Position numbers and translations under genes: made by a program. 64,000 bases of DNA from Xylocopa sonorina (lineage: Eukaryota > Arthropoda > Insecta > Hymenoptera > Apidae): contig NW_027490252.1 in NCBI RefSeq assembly GCF_050948175.1, positions 682,001 through 746,000 on the forward strand, given 5' to 3'. The notes beneath the pieces were generated by a model. That model saw nothing but the letters and a program-made list of their open reading frames with translations. It was not told where the DNA came from and did not search any database. Shown piece by piece: positions 1 to 12,702 of this stretch (position 1 is the stretch's first letter; the number at the start of each line of letters is the position of its first letter).

Positions 1-174
1 CATGACACTTCGCAATGAATATTATATCTGATCATGAAACATAGAAATGAGATGCGACATCTCGTTTTAAGAAGCATTAGAACTCTATTGCTACGATACG
101 TAGACACCTGCTAACGCTATTTCCTAGGATGGGAGGGTCGCATTTACATTCTTTTGAAGTGAGTACGAGGTATA
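1..174 (+). repeat. Representative monomer with short dyad symmetries
   Basis: This first monomer defines the phase. It contains GAGATG-CGA-CATCTC (49-63), a perfect 6-bp inverted repeat with a 3-base loop. It also contains CTACG-ATA-CGTAG (91-103), a 5-bp inverted repeat whose right arm overlaps a TACGTA palindrome. An inverted pair GAAGTGTC (consensus 132-139) and GACACTTC (4-11 of the next unit) spans monomer junctions in most copies. This monomer itself carries GAGGGTC at the first site because it is of the GGATGGGAGGGTC subtype. No CENP-B-box-like match (TTCG, 4 bases, A, 2 bases, CGGG) is present on either strand. Confidence 0.85.
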
Positions 175-227
175 CGTAACACTCCATAATGAATATTATT
201 TCTTCTCATGAAACATAGAAGAGAGAT

Positions 228-237
228 GCGATATCGC
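228..237. other. Perfect 10-bp palindrome GCGATATCGC (monomer bases 54-63)
   Basis: First instance of a palindrome found in a large share of monomers of all families. It contains three CpG sites and an EcoRV site. Alternative forms at the same place keep symmetry with other bases (see findings). The ATATGGC forms break it. Confidence 0.85.
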
Positions 238-696
238 GTTTTAGGAAGCATTGGAACTCTATTGCTGCGATCCGTAGACATCTGCAAACGCTATTTCCTA
301 GCATGGAAGTGTCGCATTTACATTCGTTTGAAGTGAATACGAGATATACATGACACTTCGCAATGAATATTATATCTTATCATGAAACATAGGAATGAGG
401 TGCTATATCGCGTTTTGAGAAGCATTAGAGCTCTATTGCTACGATACGTAGACATCTGCAAACGCTATTTCCTAGGATGGAAGGGTCGCATTTACATTCT
501 TTTGAAGTGAGTACGAGGTATACATAACACTCCATAATGAATATTATATCTTCTCATGAAACATAGCAGTGAGATGCGATATCGCGTTTTAAGAAGCATT
601 AGAACTCCATTGCTGCGATACGTAGACATCTGCAAACGCTATTTCCTAACATGGAAGTGTCGCATTTACATTCTTTTGAAGTGAATACGAGGTATA

Positions 697-1044
697 CATG
701 ACACTTCGCAATGAGTATTATATCTTATCATGAAACATAGGAATGAGGTGCTATATCGAGTTTTGAGAAGCATTAGAACTCTATTGCCTATATACGTAGA
801 CATCTGCAAACTCTATTTCCTAGCAAGGAAATTTCGCACTTACATTCCACTGAAGTAAATACGGGGTATACATAACATTACACAGTGAATATTATATCTT
901 ATTACGAAACATAGAAATGAAATACGAAATCTTGTTTTAAGAAGCATTGGTACTCTATTGCTGTGATACGTAGACATCTGCAAACAATATTTGCTAGCAA
1001 GGAAGTGCCGCAGTTACATTCTTGTGAAGTAAAATCGAGGTATA
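697..1044. repeat. B-like hybrid monomers embedded in the 31-mer
   Basis: Two monomers carry marks otherwise typical of domain B: GCCTATATACG, CAAACTCTATTTCC, CATAACATTACACAGTG, ATTACGAAACATAG and a premature GCTGTGATACG. The closest relatives in the window are around 43040-43190 and 45660-45860. The monomers before and after are ordinary A type, so the switch lies inside monomers, as expected of exchange or conversion between families. The same pair recurs at 6091-6438, so it predates amplification of the 31-mer. Confidence 0.85.
817..830. other. Inverted repeat TTCCT-AGCA-AGGAA (monomer bases 121-134)
   Basis: Present in monomers with AGCAAGGAA, which are most B, C and D monomers and the CGACACGTAGTC type in A. 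In monomers with CTACTTCC the arms extend to 7 bp (example 21346-21363). In AGCATGGAA monomers the arms shrink to TTCC and GGAA. Confidence 0.8.
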
Positions 1045-4002
1045 CATGATACTTCGCAGTGAATATTATATCTTATCATGAAACATAGAAGTGTGATTCG
1101 ATATCGCATTTTAAGAAACATTAGAACCCTATTGCTACGATACGTAGACACCTGCAAACGCTACTTCCTAGCATGGAAGTGTCGCATTTACATTCTTTTG
1201 AAGTGAATACGAGGTATACATAACACTTCGCAATGAATATTACATCTTATCATGAAACATAGCAGTGAGATGCGATATCGCGTTTTAAGAAGCATTAGAA
1301 CTCTATTGCTACGATACGTAGACATCTGCAAACGCTATTTCCTAGCATGGAAGTGTCGCATTTACATTCATTTGAAGTGAATACGAGGTATACATGACAC
1401 TTCGTAATGAATATTATACCTTATCATGAAACATAGAAGAGTGATGCGATATCGCGTTTTAGGAAGCATTGGAGCTCTATTGCTGCGATACGTAGACATT
1501 TGCAAACGCTATTTCCTAGCATGGAAGTGTCGCATTTACACTCTTTTGATGTGAATACGAGATATACATGACACTTCGCAATGAATATTATATCTTCTCA
1601 TGAAACATAGCAGTGAGATGCGATATCGCGTTTTAAGAAGCATTAGAACTCTATTGCTACGACACGTAGTCATCTGGAAACGCTATTTCCTAGCAAGGAA
1701 GTGTCGCATTTACATCCTTTTGAAGTGAATACGAGGTATACATGACACTTCGCAATGAATATTATATCTGATCATGAAACATAGAAATGAGATGCGACAT
1801 CTCGTTTTAAGAAGCGTTAGAACTCTATTGCTACGATACGTAGACATCTGCAAACGCTATTTCCTAGGATGGGAGGGTCGCATTTACATTCTTTTGAAGT
1901 CAGTACGAGGTATACATAACACTCCATAATGAATATTATTTCTTCTCATGAAACATAGAAGGGAGATGCGATATCGCGTTTTAGGAAGCATTGGAACTCT
2001 ATTGCTGCGATTCGTAGACATCTGCAAACGTTATTTCCTAGCATGGAAGTGTCGCATTTACATTCGTTTGAAGTGAATACGAGATATACATGACACTTCG
2101 CAATGAATATTATATCTTATCATGAAACATAGAAGTGAGATGCGATATGGCATTTTAAGAATCATTAGAACTCTATTGTTTCGACACGTAGTCATCTGGA
2201 AACGCTATTTCCTAGCAAGGAAGTGTCGCATTTACATCCTTTTGAAGTGAATACGAGGTATACATGACACTTCGCAATGAATATTATATCTGATCATGAA
2301 ACATAGAAATGAGATGCGACATCTCGTTTTAAGAAGCATTAGAACTCTATTGCTACGATACGTAGACATCTGCAAACGCTATTTCCTAGGATGGGAGGGT
2401 CGCATTTACATTCTTTTGAAGTGAGAACGAGGTATACATAACACTCCATAATGAATATTATTTCTTCTCATGAAACATAGAGGAGAGATGCGATATCGCG
2501 TTTTAGGAAGCATTGGAACTCTTTTGCTGCGATACGTAGACATCTGCAAACGCTATTTCCTAGCATGGAAGTGTCGCATTTACATTCGTTTGAAGTGAAT
2601 ACGAGATATACATGACACTTCGCAATGAATATTATATCTTATCATGAAACATAGGAATGAGGTGATATATCGCGTTTTGAGGAGCATTAGAGCTCTATTG
2701 CTACAATACGTAGACATCTGCAAACGCTATTTCCTAGCATGGAAGTGTCGCATTTACGTTCTTTTGAAGTGAATACGAGGTATACATGACACTTCGCAAT
2801 GAATATTATATCTTATCATGAAACATAGCAGTGAGATGCGATATCGCGTTTTAAGAAGCATTAGAACTCTATTGCTACGATACGCAGACATCTGCAAACG
2901 CTATTTCCTAGCATGGAAGTGTCGCATTTACATTCATTTGAAGTGAATACGAGATATACATGACACTTCGCAATGAATATTATATCTTATCATGAAACAT
3001 AGAAGTGAGATGCGATATGGCATTTTAAGAATCATTAGAACTCTATTGTTTCGACACGTAGTCATCTGGAAACGCTATTTCCTAGCAAGGAAGTGTCGCA
3101 TTTACATCCTTTTGAAGTGAATACGAGGTATACATGACACTTCGCAATGAATATTATATCTGAGCATGAAACATAGAAATGAGATGCGACATCTCGTTTT
3201 AAGAAGCATTAGAACTCTATTGCTACGATACGTAGACATCTGCAAACGCTATTTCCTAGGATGGAAGGGCCGCATTTACATTCTTTTGAAGTTAGTACGA
3301 GGTATACATAACACTCCATAATGAATATTATATCTTCTCATGAAACATAGAAGAGAGATGCGATATCGCGTTCTAGGAAGCATTGGAACTCTATTGCTGC
3401 GATACGTAGACATCTGCATTCGCTATTTCCTAGCATGGAAGTGTCGCATTTACATTCTTTTGAAGTGAATACGAGGTATACATGACACTTCGCAATGAGT
3501 ATTATATCTTATCATGAAACATAGGAATGAGGTGCTATATCGCGTTTTGAGAAGCATTAGAGCTCTATTGCTACGATACGTAGACATCTGCAAACGCTAT
3601 TTCCTAGCATGGAAGTGTCGCATTTACGTTCTTTTGAAGTGAATACGAGGTATACATGACACTTCGCAATGAATATTATATCTTATCATGTAACATAGAA
3701 GTGAGATGCGATATCGCGTTCTAAGAAGCACTAGAACTCTATTGCTACGATACGTAGACATCTGCAAACGCTATTTCCTAGCATGGAAGTGTCGCGTTTA
3801 CATTCTTTTGAAGTGAATACGAGGTATAAATGACACTTCGCAATGAATATTGTACCTTATCGTGAAACATAGAAGAGAGATGCGATATCGCGTTTTAGGA
3901 AGCACTGGAACTCTATTGCTGCGATACGTAGACATCTGCAAACGCTATTTCCTAGCATGGAAGTATCTTATTTACGTTCTTTTGAAGTGAATACGAGGTA
4001 TA

Positions 4003-4698
4003 CATGACACTTCGCAATGAATATTATATCTTATCATGAAACATAGAAGTGAGATGCGATATCGCGTTCTAAGAAGCACTAGAACTCTATTGCTACGATA
4101 CGTAGACATCTGCAAACGCTATTTCCTAGGATGGAAGGGTCGCATTTACATTCTTTTGAAGTGAGTACGAGGTATACATGACACTCCATAATGAATATTA
4201 TATCTTCTCATGAAACATGGCAGTGAGATGCGATATCGCGTTTTAAGAACCATTAGAACTCTATTGCTACGACACGTAGACATCTGCAAACGCTATTACC
4301 TAGCATGGAAGTGTCGCATTTTCATTCATTTGAAGTGAATACGAGGTATACATGACGCTTCGCAATGAATATTATACCTTATCATGAAACATAGAAGAGA
4401 GATGCGATATCGCGCTTTAGGAAGCATTGGAACTCTATTGCTGCGATACGTAGACATCTGCAAACGCTATTTCCTAGCATGGAAGTGCCGCATTTACATT
4501 CGTTTGAAGTGAATACGAGATATACATGACACTTCGCAATGAATATTATATCTTATCATGAAACATAGAAGTGAGATGCGATATGGCATTTTAACAATCA
4601 TTAGAACTCTATTGTTTCGACACGTAGTCACCTGGAAACGCTATTTCCCAGCAAGGCAGTGTCGCATTTACATCCTATTGAAGTGAATGCGAGGTATA
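4003..4698. repeat. Four-monomer block, first of a tandem pair
   Basis: Four monomers in the order CGTTCTAAGAAGCAC, ATGGCAGTGAGATG, CGCGCTTTAGGAAGC and ATATGGCATTTTAACAATC. The same four follow directly at 4699-5394 with few differences. In the later HOR copy this block is present only once (9397-10092), so the second copy is a gain or loss that changes unit size. Confidence 0.88.
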
Positions 4699-5394
4699 CA
4701 TGACACTTCGCAATTAATATTATATCTTATCATGAAACATAGAAGTGAGATGCGATATCGCGTTCTAAGAAGCACTAGAACTCTATTGCTACGATACGTA
4801 GACATCTGCAAACGCTATTTCCTAGGATGGACGGGTCGCATTTACATTCTTTTGAAGTGAGTACGAGGTATACATGACACTCCATAATGAATATTATATC
4901 TTCTCATGAAACATGGCAGTGAGATGCGATATCGCGTTTTAAGAACCATTAGAACTCTATTGCTACGACACGTAGACGTCTGCAAACGCTATTTCCTAGC
5001 ATGGAAGTGTCGCATTTTCATTCATTTGAAGTGAATACGAGGTATACATGTCGCTTCGCAATGAATATTATACCTTATCATGAAACATAGAAGAGAGATT
5101 CGATATCGCGCTTTAGGAAGCATTGGAACTCTATTGCTGCGATACGTAGACATCTGCAAACGCTATTTCCTAGCATGGAAGTGTCGCATTTACATTCGTT
5201 TGAAGTGAATACGAGATATACATGACACTTCGCAATGAATATTATATCTTATCATGAAACATAGAAGTGAGATGCGATATGGCATTCTAAGAATCATTAG
5301 AACTCTATTGTTTCGACACGTAGTCATCTGGAAACGCTATTTCCTAGCAAGGAAGTGTCGCATTTACATCCTTTTGAAGTGAATACGAGGTATA
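4699..5394. repeat. Four-monomer block, second of a tandem pair
   Basis: Repeats 4003-4698 at an offset of 696 bp (4 x 174) with scattered single-base differences, for example GGATGGACGGGTC for GGATGGAAGGGTC and AAGAATCATT for AACAATCATT. It is followed at 5395 by the start of the next HOR unit. This junction order is also preserved in the distant A2 island near 48008. Confidence 0.88.
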
Positions 5395-8300
5395 CATGAC
5401 ACTTCGCAATGAATATTATATCTGATCATGAAACATAGAAATGAGATGCGACATCTCGTTTTAAGAAGCATTAGAACTCTATTGCTACGATACGTAGACA
5501 CCTGCTAACGCTATTTCCTAGGATGGGAGGGTCGCATTTACATTCTTTTGAAGTGAGTACGAGGTATACGTAACACTCCATAATGAATATTATTTCTTCT
5601 CATGAAACATAGAAGAGAGATGCGATATCGCGTTTTAGGAAGCATTGGAACTCTATTGCTGCGATCCGTAGACATCTGCAAACGCTATTTCCTAGCATGG
5701 AAGTGTCGCATTTACATTCGTTTGAAGTGAATACGAGATATACATGACACTTCGCAATGAATATTATATCTTATCATGAAACATAGGAATGAGGTGCTAT
5801 ATCGCGTTTTGAGAAGCATTAGAGCTCTATTGCTACGATACGTAGACATCTGCAAACGCTATTTCCTAGGATGGAAGGGTCGCATTTACATTCTTTTGAA
5901 GTGAGTACGAGGTATACATAACACTCCATAATGAATATTATATCTTCTCATGAAACATAGCAGTGAGATGCGATATCGCGTTTTAAGAAGCATTAGAACT
6001 CCATTGCTGCGATACGTAGACATCTGCAAACGCTATTTCCTAACATGGAAGTGTCGCATTTACATTCTTTTGAAGTGAATACGAGGTATACATGACACTT
6101 CGCAATGAGTATTATATCTTATCATGAAACATAGGAATGAGGTGCTATATCGAGTTTTGAGAAGCATTAGAACTCTATTGCCTATATACGTAGACATCTG
6201 CAAACTCTATTTCCTAGCAAGGAAATTTCGCACTTACATTCCACTGAAGTAAATACGGGGTATACATAACATTACACAGTGAATATTATATCTTATTACG
6301 AAACATAGAAATGAAATACGAAATCTTGTTTTAAGAAGCATTGGTACTCTATTGCTGTGATACGTAGACATCTGCAAACAATATTTGCTAGCAAGGAAGT
6401 GCCGCAGTTACATTCTTGTGAAGTAAAATCGAGGTATACATGATACTTCGCAGTGAATATTATATCTTATCATGAAACATAGAAGTGTGATTCGATATCG
6501 CATTTTAAGAAACATTAGAACCCTATTGCTACGATACGTAGACACCTGCAAACGCTACTTCCTAGCATGGAAGTGTCGCATTTACATTCTTTTGAAGTGA
6601 ATACGAGGTATACATAACACTTCGCAATGAATATTACATCTTATCATGAAACATAGCAGTGAGATGCGATATCGCGTTTTAAGAAGCATTAGAACTCTAT
6701 TGCTACGATACGTAGACATCTGCAAACGCTATTTCCTAGCATGGAAGTGTCGCATTTACATTCATTTGAAGTGAATACGAGGTATACATGACACTTCGTA
6801 ATGAATATTATACCTTATCATGAAACATAGAAGAGTGATGCGATATCGCGTTTTAGGAAGCATTGGAACTCTATTGCTGCGATACGTAGACATTTGCAAA
6901 CGCTATTTCCTAGCATGGAAGTGTCGCATTTACACTCTTTTGATGTGAATACGAGATATACATGACACTTCGCAATGAATATTATATCTTCTCATGAAAC
7001 ATAGCAGTGAGATGCGATATCGCGTTTTAAGAAGCATTAGAACTCTATTGCTACGACACGTAGTCATCTGGAAACGCTATTTCCTAGCAAGGAAGTGTCG
7101 CATTTACATCCTTTTGAAGTGAATACGAGGTATACATGACACTTCGCAATGAATATTATATCTGATCATGAAACATAGAAATGAGATGCGACATCTCGTT
7201 TTAAGAAGCGTTAGAACTCTATTGCTACGATACGTAGACATCTGCAAACGCTATTTCCTAGGATGGGAGGGTCGCATTTACATTCTTTTGAAGTCAGTAC
7301 GAGGTATACATAACACTCCATAATGAATATTATTTCTTCTCATGAAACATAGAAGGGAGATGCGATATCGCGTTTTAGGAAGCATTGGATCTCTATTGCT
7401 GCGATTCGTAGACATCTGCAAACGTTATTTCCTAGCATGGAAGTGTCGCATTTACATTCGTTTGAAGTGAATACGAGATATACATGACACTTCGCAATGA
7501 ATATTATATCTTATCATGAAACATAGAAGTGAGATGCGATATGGCATTTTAAGAATCATTAGAACTCTATTGTTTCGACACGTAGTCATCTGGAAACGCT
7601 ATTTCCTAGCAAGGAAGTGTCGCATTTACATCCTTTTGAAGTGAATACGAGGTATACATGACACTTCGCAATGAATATTATATCTGATCATGAAACATAG
7701 AAATGAGATGCGACATCTCGTTTTAAGAAGCATTAGAACTCTATTGCTACGATACGTAGACATCTGCAAACGCTATTTCCTAGGATGGGAGGGTCGCATT
7801 TACATTCTTTTGAAGTGAGAACGAGGTATACATAACACTCCATAATGAATATTATTTCTTCTCATGAAACATAGAGGAGAGATGCGATATCGCGTTTTAG
7901 GAAGCATTGGAACTCTTTTGCTGCGATACGTAGACATCTGCAAACGCTATTTCCTAGCATGGAAGTGTCGCATTTACATTCGTTTGAAGTGAATACGAGA
8001 TATACATGACACTTCGCAATGAATATTATATCTTATCATGAAACATAGGAATGAGGTGATATATCGCGTTTTGAGGAGCATTAGAGCTCTATTGCTACAA
8101 TACGTAGACATCTGCAAACGCTATTTCCTAGCATGGAAGTGTCGCATTTACGTTCTTTTGAAGTGAATACGAGGTATACATGACACTTCGCAATGAATAT
8201 TATATCTTATCATGAAACATAGCAGTGAGATGCGATATCGCGTTTTAAGAAGCATTAGAACTCTATTGCTACGATACGCAGACATCTGCAAACGCTATTT

Positions 8301-9222
8301 CCTAGCATGGAAGTGTCGCATTTACATTCATTTGAAGTGAATACGAGATATACATGACACTTCGCAATGAATATTATATCTTATCATGAAACATAGAAGT
8401 GAGATGCGATATGGCATTTTAAGAATCATTAGAACTCTATTGTTTCGACACGTAGTCATCTGGAAACGCTATTTCCTAGCAAGGAAGTGTCGCATTTACA
8501 TCCTTTTGAAGTGAATACGAGGTATACATGACACTTCGCAATGAATATTATATCTGAGCATGAAACATAGAAATGAGATGCGACATCTCGTTTTAAGAAG
8601 CATTAGAACTCTATTGCTACGATACGTAGACATCTGCAAACGCTATTTCCTAGGATGGAAGGGCCGCATTTACATTCTTTTGAAGTTAGTACGAGGTATA
8701 CATAACACTCCATAATGAATATTATATCTTCTCATGAAACATAGAAGAGAGATGCGATATCGCGTTCTAGGAAGCATTGGAACTCTATTGCTGCGATACG
8801 TAGACATCTGCATTCGCTATTTCCTAGCATGGAAGTGTCGCATTTACATTCTTTTGAAGTGAATACGAGGTATACATGACACTTCGCAATGAGTATTATA
8901 TCTTATCATGAAACATAGGAATGAGGTGCTATATCGCGTTTTGAGAAGCATTAGAGCTCTATTGCTACGATACGTAGACATCTGCAAACGCTATTTCCTA
9001 GCATGGAAGTGTCGCATTTACGTTCTTTTGAAGTGAATACGAGGTATACATGACACTTCGCAATGAATATTATATCTTATCATGTAACATAGAAGTGAGA
9101 TGCGATATCGCGTTCTAAGAAGCACTAGAACTCTATTGCTACGATACGTAGACATCTGCAAACGCTATTTCCTAGCATGGAAGTGTCGCATTTACATTCT
9201 TTTGAAGTGAATACGAGGTATA
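5395..9222. repeat. 31-monomer higher-order repeat, copy 2 (first 22 monomers)
   Basis: Matches 1-3828 monomer for monomer with only a handful of substitutions noticed (for example GGAACTC to GGATCTC near 7389). From 9223 the order departs: the monomer at 3829-4002 is replaced by one of the GGTGCTATATCGCG type, after which 9397-10092 matches the four-monomer block more loosely. The last part overlaps the first 26-monomer unit. Confidence 0.92.
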
Positions 9223-12200
9223 CATGACACTTCGCAATGAATATTATATCTTATCATGAAACATAGGAATGAGGTGCTATATCGCGTTTTGAGAAGCATT
9301 AGAACTCTATTGCTACGATACGTAGACATCTGCAAACGCTATTTCCTAGCATGGAAGTATCTTATTTACGTTCTTTTGAAGTGAATACGAGGTATACATG
9401 ACACTTCGCAATGAATATTATATCTTATCATGAAACATAGAAGTGAGATGCGATATCGCGTTCTAAGAAGCACTAGAACTCTATTGCTACGATACGTAGA
9501 CATCTGCAAACGCTATTTCCTAGGATGGAAGGGTCGCATTTACATTCTTTTGAAGTGAGTACGAGATATACATGACACTCCATAACGAATATTATATCTT
9601 CTCGTGAAACATGGCAGTGAGATGTGATATCGCGTTTTAAGAACCATTAGAACTCTATTGCTACGACACGTAGACATCTGCAAACGCTATTTCCTAGCAT
9701 GGATGTGTCGCATTTTCATTCATTTGAAGTGAATACGAGGTATACATAACGCTTCGCAATGAATATTATACCTTATCATGAAACATAGAAGAGAGATGCG
9801 ATATCGCGCTTTAGGAAGCATTGGAACTCTATTGCTGCGATACGTAGACATCTGCAAACGCTATTTCCTAGCATGGAAGTGTCGCATTTACATTCGTTTG
9901 AAGTGAATACGAGATATACATGACACTTCGCAATGAATATTATATCTTATCATGAAACATAGAAGTGAGATGCGATATGGCATTTTAGGAATTATTAGAA
10001 CTCTATTGTTTCGACACGTAGTCATCTGGAAACGCTATTTCCTAGCAAGGAAGTGTCGCATTTACATCCTTTTGAAGTGAATACGAGGTATACATGACAC
10101 TTCGCAATGAATATTATATCTGATCATGAAACATAGAAATGAGATGCGAAATCTCGTTTTAAGAAGCATTAGAACTCTATTGCTACGATACGTAGACATC
10201 TGCAAACGCTATTTCCTAGGTTGGAAGGGTCGCATTTACATTCTTTTGAAGTTAGTACGAGGTATACATAACACTCCATAATGAATATTATATCTTCTCA
10301 TGAAACATAGAAGAGAGATGCGATATCGCGTTTTAGGAAGCATTGGAACTCTATTGCTGCGATACGTAGACATCTGCATTCGCTATTTCCTAGCATGGAA
10401 GTGTCGCATTTACATTCTTTTGAAGTGAATACGAGGTATACATGACACTTCGCAATGAGTATTATATCTTATCATGAAACATAGGAATGAGGTGCTATAT
10501 CGCGTTTTGAGAAGCATTAGAACTCTATTGCTACGATACGTAGACATCTGCAAACGCTATTTCCTAGCATGGAAGTGTCGCATTTACATTCTTTTGAAGT
10601 GAATACGAGGTATGCATGACACTTCGCAATGAATATTATATCTTATCATGAAACATAGGAATGAGGTGCTATATCGCGTTTTGAGAAGCATTAGAGCTCT
10701 ATTGCTACGATACGTAGACATCTGCAAACGCTATTTCCTAGCATGGAAGTGTCGCATTTACGTTCTTTTGAAGTGAATGCGAGGTATACATGACACTTCG
10801 CAATGAATATTATATCTTATCATGTAACATAGAAGTGAGATGCGATATCGCGTTCTAAGAAGCACTAGAACTCTATTGCTACGATACGTAGACATCTGCA
10901 AACGCTATTTCCTAGCATGGAAGTGTCGCATTTACATTCATTTGAAGTGAATACGAGGTATACATGACATTTCGTAATGATTATTATACCTTATCATGAA
11001 ACATAGAAGAGTGATGCGATATCGCGTTTTAGGAAGCATTGGAACTCTATCGCTGCGATACGTAGACATCTGCAAACGCTATTTCCTAGCATGGAAGTGT
11101 CGCATTTACATTCTTTTGATGTGAATACGAGATATACATGACACTTCGCAATGAATATTATATCTTCTCATGAAACATAGCAGTGAGATGCGATATCGCG
11201 TTTTAAGAAGCATTAGAACTCTATTGCTGCGATACGTAGACATCTGCAAACGCTATTTCCTAGCATAGAAGTGTCGCATTTACATTCGTTTGAAGTGAAT
11301 ACGAGATATACATGACACTTCGCAATGAATATTATATCTTATCATGAAACATAGAAGTGAGATGCGATATGGCATTTTAAGAATCATTAGAACTCTATTG
11401 TTTCGACACGTAGTCATCTGGAAACGCTATTTCCTAGCAAGGAAGTGTCGCATTTACATCCTTTTGAAGTGAATACGAGGTATACATGACACTTCGCAAT
11501 GAATATTATATCTGAGCATGAAACATAGAAATGAGATGCGACATCTCGTTTTAAGAAGCATTAGAACTCTATTGCTACGATACGTCGACATCTGCAAACG
11601 CTATTTCCTAGGATGGAAGGGTCGCATTTACATTCTTTTGAAGTTAGTACGAGGTATACATAACACTCCATAATGAATATTATATCTTCTCATGAAACAT
11701 AGAAGAGAGATGCGATATCGCGTTTTAGGAAGCATTGGAACTCTATTGCTGCGATACGTAGACATCTGCAAACGCTATTTCCTAGCATGGAAGTGTCGCA
11801 TTTACGTTCTTTTGAAGTGAATACGAGGTATACATGACACTTCGCAATGAATATTATATCTTATCATGTAACATAGAAGTGAGATGCGATATCGCGTTCT
11901 AAGAAGCACTAGAACTCTATTGCTACGATACGTAGACATCTGCAAACGCTATTTCCTAGCATGGAAGTGTCGCATTTACATTCTTTTGAAGTGAATACGA
12001 GGTATACATGACACTTCGCAATGAATATTATATCTTATCATGAAACATAGGAATGAGGTGCTATATCGCGTTTTGAGAAGCATTAGAACTCTATTGCTAC
12101 GATACGTAGACATCTGCAAACGCTATTTCCTAGCATGGAAGTATCTTATTTACGTTCTTTTGAAGTGAATACGAGGTATACATGACACTTCGCAATGAAT

Positions 12201-12702
12201 ATTATATCTTATCATGAAACATAGAAGTGAGATGCGATATCGCGTTCTAAGAAGCACTAGAACTCTATTGCTACGATACGTAGACATCTGCAAACGCTAT
12301 TTCCTAGGATGGAAGGGTCGCATTTACATTCTTTTGAAGTGAGTACGAGATATACATGACACTCCATAATGAATATTATATCTTCTCGTGAAACATGGCA
12401 GTGAGATGTGATATCGCGTTTTAAGAACCATTAGAACTCTATTGCTACGACACGTAGACATCTGCAAACGCTATTTCCTAGCATGGAAGTGTCGCATTTT
12501 CATTCATTTGAAGTGAATACGAGGTATACATAACGCTTCGCAATGAATATTATACCTTATCATGAAACATAGAAGAGAGATGCGATATCGCGCTTTAGGA
12601 AGCATTGGAACTCTATTGCTGCGATACGTAGACATCTGCAAACGCTATTTCCTAGCATGGAAGTGTCGCATTTACATTCGTTTGAAGTGAATACGAGATA
12701 TA
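8179..12702. repeat. 26-monomer higher-order repeat, copy 1
   Basis: Every diagnostic variant here recurs 4,524 bp (26 x 174) later: TCTGAGCATG at 8553 and 13077, GGTTGGAAGGGTC at 10219 and 14743, GATACGTCGACATC at 11579 and 16103, CATGTAACATAG in several monomers. Only isolated substitutions were seen. A shorter internal echo at 2,784 bp (16 monomers) links about 9000-9918 with about 11790-12702. It overlaps the end of 31-mer copy 2, which shows that the two HORs are phase variants of one lineage. Confidence 0.94.

Larger units (their letters stand above)
1..5394. repeat. 31-monomer higher-order repeat, copy 1
   Basis: Base 1 onward reappears at base 5395: the uncommon TCTGATCATG, GACACCTGCTAACG and GGTATACGTAACAC variants recur in the same order exactly 5,394 bp (31 x 174) later. 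Within the unit there is a 10-monomer echo (1-520 resembles 1741-2260) and a 3-monomer echo (1741 resembles 2263). The last eight monomers are a tandem pair of four-monomer blocks. Confidence 0.93.

Noticed and set aside
1..174. Monomer as an old 87-bp dimer
   Set aside because: Comparing the halves by eye gave only short shared words such as TCGCA with T-rich context, no convincing alignment.
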